The notes beneath the pieces are model-generated. The model made no database searches and had not been told where the DNA came from. It saw only the letters and a list, made by a program, of their open reading frames with translations. This document shows positions 14,907 through 18,457 of a stretch of 18,457 bases of DNA, in pieces (the first letter of the stretch is position 1; each line of letters begins with the position of its first letter). A program made the translations under genes and the position numbers. Source of the stretch: Burkholderiales bacterium UBA954 (lineage in GTDB: Bacteria > Pseudomonadota > Gammaproteobacteria > Burkholderiales > Burkholderiaceae_A); assembly GCA_002293155.1 (NCBI GenBank), contig DBCQ01000061.1, positions 40,643-59,099 of the forward strand, in the 5' to 3' direction.

Positions 14907-16325
14907 TTGAATAAATTCCACCAACCCGCGGGCTTAGGCCGTGATGAGAACGCGATCGAGTGGGCCGCACGAAAGCTCTACACCCTTCTGGGGTTTGGTG
15001 CACTTCCTTTACTTATTGGTCATTTGTTGTGGCGCGGATTTCGTCAGCCCGCTTACCGTCAGCATTGGGCTGAGCGTTTTCTGGGGCTCGCGCGAGCCTC
15101 GGAACTGCCGGTTGGGGTGGCGTTCGGGGAAGTGCCGAATCGTCAGGTGTTATGGATTCATGCGGTCTCGGTTGGGGAAACCCGCGCCGCTATGCCCCTG
15201 GTAATACGGTGGCTCGAGAAGGGCGAGAATTTTCGTGTGGTACTCACCCACACGACGCCCACCGGCCGCGAGACCGGGGCAGATATTTTTTCCCGATGGC
15301 GGTCATCCAACAGCGCGGGACGTGACCCGCTTATTCAACGCTACTTACCCTACGATTTCCCTTGGGCCAATAGCGCATTTCTGTCGTGGGCATCGCCGAC
15401 ACTAGGTGTCTTGATGGAAACCGAGCTCTGGCCAAACCTGTTGGCCCAGGCCCAGAGGCGCGATATTGCAGTAGTACTGATCAACGCAAGGCTATCACCG
15501 CGATCGGCTCGGCGTCTCTCCCAATTCTCATGGTTAGCGAGGCCTGCAGTTGCGCGGTTAACGGGCATCGCTGCACAGACAGAGTCTGACGCACAGGGTT
15601 TTCTGCGGATGGGAGATTCGACCCCGAGGGTCGAGGTTGTGGGAAACATGAAATTTGATGTCGAGATTCCTAAGGAGTCAGCGCATCTTGGCGAGCGATG
15701 GCGGACGGTTTTTCCGGGCCGACGGATCTGGCTTGCTGCCAGTACGCGCGATGATGAAGAGGCGGAAATCTTAGGCGCCTGGAAGCGGGCAAGGTCTGGG
15801 CAGCAGATCGAATCACGAGATCTTCTGGTGATTGTTCCGCGTCACCCGCAACGATTTGAGCGTGTCGCACGGCTTATTTCGGACGCAGGATTGATCAGTC
15901 TGCGACGACAGGCGCTGGATACGATCACGCAAGATCGATCCACCAATGCGATCGAGGTCTTGTTGGGAGACTCGCTGGGCGATATGTTCGCTTATCTTTG
16001 TTTTTCGGATTTGGTGTTGATGGGAGGCAGTATTCCTGCGCTCGGTGGACAGAATCCCATTGAGGCCTGCGCGGTCGGAAGGCCAGTATTTTTTGGCCCG
16101 AATATGTTTAATTTTCAACAGATCGCACGATTACTCAGAGAAAGTGGTGCCGGCTGCGAGGTGTCGAATTACGGCGAGTGGATTACTCGTGGGATCGTGC
16201 TCTTGGGGGATTCTCAGGCGCTAGAGCAGCGGTCCCAGGCCTCGCGAGAGTTTGCGCGCCACCATCGCGGTGCGACCAGCCGAACTGATGAATTCCTGAC
16301 AACTATTTTACGAGCAGGCCATTAA
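14907..16325 (+). CDS. waaA: 3-deoxy-D-manno-octulosonic acid (Kdo) transferase
   Basis: The 472-residue protein has the WaaA layout: an N-terminal membrane anchor (about 23-43, followed by WRGFRQPAYRQHWAERFLG), the acceptor-side motif WIHAVSVGETRAA (83-95, with the conserved catalytic Glu E91), ETELWPNLL, GNMKFD, and the CMP-Kdo site around DLVLMGGSIPALGGQNPIEA. It transfers Kdo from CMP-Kdo to lipid A precursor, usually twice. The start must be TTG at 14907: the frame is closed by a stop at 14871-14873 and no ATG or GTG precedes the membrane anchor. It follows waaC by 22 bp. The 3' end overlaps the converging TolC-family gene by 23 bp, leaving no room for a terminator between them. Confidence 0.94.
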   Translation: MNKFHQPAGLGRDENAIEWAARKLYTLLGFGALPLLIGHLLWRGFRQPAYRQHWAERFLGLARASELPVGVAFGEVPNRQVLWIHAVSVGETRAAMPLVIRWLEKGENFRVVLTHTTPTGRETGADIFSRWRSSNSAGRDPLIQRYLPYDFPWANSAFLSWASPTLGVLMETELWPNLLAQAQRRDIAVVLINARLSPRSARRLSQFSWLARPAVARLTGIAAQTESDAQGFLRMGDSTPRVEVVGNMKFDVEIPKESAHLGERWRTVFPGRRIWLAASTRDDEEAEILGAWKRARSGQQIESRDLLVIVPRHPQRFERVARLISDAGLISLRRQALDTITQDRSTNAIEVLLGDSLGDMFAYLCFSDLVLMGGSIPALGGQNPIEACAVGRPVFFGPNMFNFQQIARLLRESGAGCEVSNYGEWITRGIVLLGDSQALEQRSQASREFARHHRGATSRTDEFLTTILRAGH

Positions 16326-17670
16326 CCTCGTCGATGTCAGTCTCCGAGAGTGCGCCAACGGATGCTTTTAGCTTAAGCCCATTGATGAGGGTGTCATAAC
16401 GCGCCTTCGAGAGATCTTTTTGAGTCGTAAAGAGTTGTTGCTGCGCATTGAGCACATCAATGTTAATTCTTACACCAACCTCATAACCCAGCAGATTAGA
16501 TTCCAAGGCAAGCCGGCTAGATTTCTCTGCCGCTTCAAACGCCTTGACCTGTGAGAGCCCCGCGAGAACGCCTAGAAAAGAGGTGCGAGCGGTTTGTTCT
16601 GCTGTCCGCCTCTCATTTTCCAGATCGAACCCTGATTTATCTCGAAGTGCTATGACTTCCCGCGCTTTATTAAGCGCAATTCCGCCATTAAAGAGGGGGA
16701 GTGTCATTTCAATTGAGAGGGTATCGGTATCGGCACGGTCGTAGGTTGCAGAGCTCGAATATCGGTAAGGATCGACACGGGTTTTTTTCGCGACTAGGTC
16801 GATGGAGGGTAGGTTGTCAGCAGAGACCATACGCATCACTTCGCTTTTTGCAATCTCGGCGGTGGTGTTGGCGGCCTGCACCTTGAGGTTTGAGGTGCGC
16901 GCCTGCTCCACCCAGCGCGTGACATCGAGCGGCTCAGGCATTTTAAGCGTGACGGAGTCCCGTAATCCCGACAACACGGGGGGCGGGGGCTTGCCCACGA
17001 GCTGCGCAAGGCTTGCGCGCTTCACGTCGAGATCGTTTTTAGAGGCGATTTGTTTTGCGGTTGCGAGATCGAATCGGGCCTGCGCTTCCTGCTGATCGGT
17101 AATCGTTGCAGTGCCGACCTCGAAATTTCGTTTTGCCGATTCCAGTTGCTGGCCAATGGCCTTGAGTTCTGCATCCACACTGGCGAGCCCGTCTTGCGCA
17201 ATCAAGACATCAAAATAAGATTGGGTGACGCGTAGCAGGGCATCAATTCGGGCCTGGGCAGAATTCACCTCTCCAGCCTTTGCGCGTTCACGTTCCTGAT
17301 TAAAACTGGCGATTCTGTCAAGACGAAATAGGGGTTGGGTCAGGGTGACGACATAGGTGTTACCGTAACGGCCAGAGGTATCACTAATCGAGGCTGCATT
17401 TGCGTCACTCGATGCGTCAAAGTCTGTGCGTGAGCGCGATATCGAGGCGGATGCAGAGGGCAGCAGCAGCCCCAGACCCTGGCCAAACCGAGTGGCGTCA
17501 GCCTCCGCTTTTTTGCGCGCAGATAAAAAACTTGAATCAAAGAGCAGGGCTTCTCGGGCCGCTGTCGATAGATCGAAGGCCATAACATTGGCCGACCCTT
17601 GGGCTAATCCGAGGGCCAATCCCACCGCGAGCGCTGTCTTAGAACTTGAAATGGGAAATCTTCGGGGCAT
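16303..17670 (-). CDS. tolC: TolC-family outer-membrane efflux/secretion channel protein
   Basis: The 455-residue protein has a signal peptide (basic start MPRRF, hydrophobic core ALAVGLALGLA, cleavage probably after NVMA) and then the TolC/OEP pattern. This is a long alpha-helical protein with two related halves and typical phrases such as YVVTLTQPLFRLDRIASF, ARFDLATAK, LPLFNGG near the start of the second half, and GYEVGVRINIDVLNAQQQLF. Trimers form the outer-membrane exit duct for RND, MacAB or type I secretion systems. No adaptor or pump gene is adjacent, as expected for a general TolC. The ATG at 17670 overlaps the upstream methyltransferase gene by 32 bp, so the two are probably co-transcribed. 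The 3' end overlaps waaA by 23 bp. Confidence 0.92.
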   Translation of the reverse strand: MPRRFPISSSKTALAVGLALGLAQGSANVMAFDLSTAAREALLFDSSFLSARKKAEADATRFGQGLGLLLPSASASISRSRTDFDASSDANAASISDTSGRYGNTYVVTLTQPLFRLDRIASFNQERERAKAGEVNSAQARIDALLRVTQSYFDVLIAQDGLASVDAELKAIGQQLESAKRNFEVGTATITDQQEAQARFDLATAKQIASKNDLDVKRASLAQLVGKPPPPVLSGLRDSVTLKMPEPLDVTRWVEQARTSNLKVQAANTTAEIAKSEVMRMVSADNLPSIDLVAKKTRVDPYRYSSSATYDRADTDTLSIEMTLPLFNGGIALNKAREVIALRDKSGFDLENERRTAEQTARTSFLGVLAGLSQVKAFEAAEKSSRLALESNLLGYEVGVRINIDVLNAQQQLFTTQKDLSKARYDTLINGLKLKASVGALSETDIDEVNGLLVK

Positions 17671-18325
17671 CGTCGAGGAGTCTGGTCAGCGTTTCAAAAA
17701 GCACAGTGGATCGAACACCTTGGTTGACAGGGGCATCTCCCACCCGCTCAATTAAGACCGCCTGCATCACCGGCGCCTGTCCTGTTATGGCGACGAGTCG
17801 GCCCCCAGGATTGAGTAAACCAATTAGGTGATCAGGGATTTTTTCTACGGCACCCGAAATTGCAATGGCATCAAAACCAACATGGGCCCAGCGCGGGTTC
17901 TCAATCAATCCGTTAGCCTGAACAATTTCGACATTGGTAATGTTGGCGTTGTTGAGGTTAGTCTGCGCGAATTCAGCCAGCGCGGGTGCTTTCTCGACCG
18001 TGAGTACGCTCGCCGCGAGCCTAGCGATCAGTGCGGCCATAAATCCAGAACCGGTACCGATTTCAAGTGCCTTGTCCGTAGGCGTGAGGTTGAGCTCCTG
18101 CAAGAGACGGGCCTCGACCTTGGGAGCGAGCATCACCTGATGCTCTGGGAGAGGTACTTCCATATCGACAAACGCGAGGTGACGGTGGCTTTTGGGAATA
18201 AATGCCTCACGCTGAACCCGTGTCAGCAGATCCAGAACATTCGGATCCAGGACATTCCAGGGCCGAATTTGTTGCTCGATCATCTTGGAGCGAGCGTTTT
18301 CTATGTTGAGGAAATCGGGATTCAT
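17639..18325 (-). CDS. Protein-L-isoaspartate O-methyltransferase-like SAM-dependent methyltransferase
   Basis: The 228-residue protein aligns by eye with the PCMT family: ARSKMIEQQIRPWNVLD at the start, FIPKSHRHLAFVD and the SAM-binding glycine loop LEIGTGSGFMAALIA (87-101). The short motif that in true Pcm follows PL and reads roughly GQTISQP is here EHQVMLAP (61-68), lacking the conserved Thr-Ile-Ser. Repair of isoaspartyl residues is thus doubtful; the protein belongs, from memory, to a betaproteobacterial subgroup found next to tolC and usually annotated Pcm or rhodanese-linked. GGAG (18334-18331) lies five bases before the ATG. It overlaps the tolC start by 32 bp. Methyltransferase activity is likely, but the substrate is unknown. 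Confidence 0.85.
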   Translation of the reverse strand: MNPDFLNIENARSKMIEQQIRPWNVLDPNVLDLLTRVQREAFIPKSHRHLAFVDMEVPLPEHQVMLAPKVEARLLQELNLTPTDKALEIGTGSGFMAALIARLAASVLTVEKAPALAEFAQTNLNNANITNVEIVQANGLIENPRWAHVGFDAIAISGAVEKIPDHLIGLLNPGGRLVAITGQAPVMQAVLIERVGDAPVNQGVRSTVLFETLTRLLDDAPKISHFKF

Positions 18326-18346
18326 GTTTACTCCGGGTGGTCTGTG

Positions 18347-18377
18347 AGTCTAGCATTGCGGCCTTGCGACAGGCCAA
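18347..18377 (-). promoter_or_regulatory. Candidate promoter for the methyltransferase-tolC operon
   Basis: On the minus strand TGCTAGACT (18355-18347) fits an extended -10 (TG, one base, TAGACT), and TTGGCC (18377-18372) is a partial -35 with a long 19-base spacer. The -10 lies about 22 bp before the ATG. Confidence 0.3.
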
Positions 18378-18415
18378 CCCGTCGCGTGGCGTGCTGGTTT
18401 GGCACAGGGCATAAT

Positions 18416-18436
18416 GGGACATCCCTTTTCTGTCCC
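18416..18436. repeat. 6-bp dyad in the intergenic region at the window end
   Basis: GGGACA (18416-18421) and TGTCCC (18431-18436) form a perfect dyad with a nine-base spacer. A -10-like CATAAT (18410-18415) lies directly before it on the plus strand. It could be an operator for a plus-strand gene beginning at or beyond the ATG at 18454, but dyads of this size also arise by chance. Confidence 0.25.
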
Positions 18437-18457
18437 TATTTAAAGCTTACCTCATGA

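Noticed and set aside
17828..18457. 209-codon open frame on the plus strand across the methyltransferase gene
   Set aside because: It is antisense to a well-supported gene, shows no recognisable domain, and is open only because of the opposite strand's codon use.
1..18457. Mobile elements, CRISPR arrays, tRNA/rRNA genes, toxin-antitoxin or defence genes
   Set aside because: I looked for repeats, cloverleaf-like segments, transposase or integrase motifs and found none; nearly all sequence is explained by conserved core genes.

Overview
The window looks like a compact piece of core chromosome from a betaproteobacterium, most likely Burkholderiales with an Alcaligenaceae-like flavour. The support is gene content and order (yqgE-ruvX-pyrB-pyrC'-plsC, algC-waaC-waaA, a TolC-family gene downstream of a Pcm-like methyltransferase) and a cytochrome c' that closely resembles, from memory, the Alcaligenes/Achromobacter protein. 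Base composition is moderately GC-rich. I see no insertion sequence, phage gene, CRISPR array, tRNA or rRNA, and no island of foreign composition. This is an honest housekeeping window: I did not find a new defence or mobile system.

Layout. 1-1667: the 3' end of a cytochrome b561-type membrane protein (+), converging on a periplasmic cytochrome c' (-) that lies 18 bp behind an EamA/DMT transporter (-). 1704-3143: an RhlE-type DEAD-box RNA helicase (+). 3204-5447: hemL followed by gluQRS (-), both tied to glutamate-tRNA chemistry. 5546-5710: a 54-residue rubredoxin (+), divergent from hemL and tail-to-tail with a photolyase gene (5722-7257, -). 7329-11441: a tightly packed, overlapping run yqgE-ruvX-pyrB-pyrC'-plsC (+), joining pyrimidine synthesis to phospholipid synthesis. 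11438-12283: apaH (-). 12429-16325: algC-waaC-waaA (+), supplying sugar phosphates and building the LPS inner core, all three with non-ATG starts. 16303-18325: a Pcm-like methyltransferase and a TolC-family outer-membrane channel (-).

The most informative points are these. The dihydroorotase-like gene after pyrB has lost its HxH motif and other metal-ligand histidines, so it is almost certainly a non-catalytic PyrC' partner of aspartate transcarbamoylase. The 'isoaspartate methyltransferase' lacks the usual Q-T-I-S substrate motif. The cytochrome c' appears to carry Phe where the Alcaligenes-type protein has its distal-pocket Leu16. There are two perfect 11-bp inverted repeats inside coding sequence (end of gluQRS, middle of algC) and a near-perfect 18-bp palindrome between hemL and rubredoxin. 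Convergent genes overlap or nearly touch, leaving almost no room for terminators.

No gene-free stretch exceeds 300 bases. The largest are 12284-12428, 18326-18457, 5448-5545, 7258-7328 and 3144-3203. Except for 7258-7328 and 3144-3203, in which I could not support a site, these hold only the candidate regulatory sites listed.
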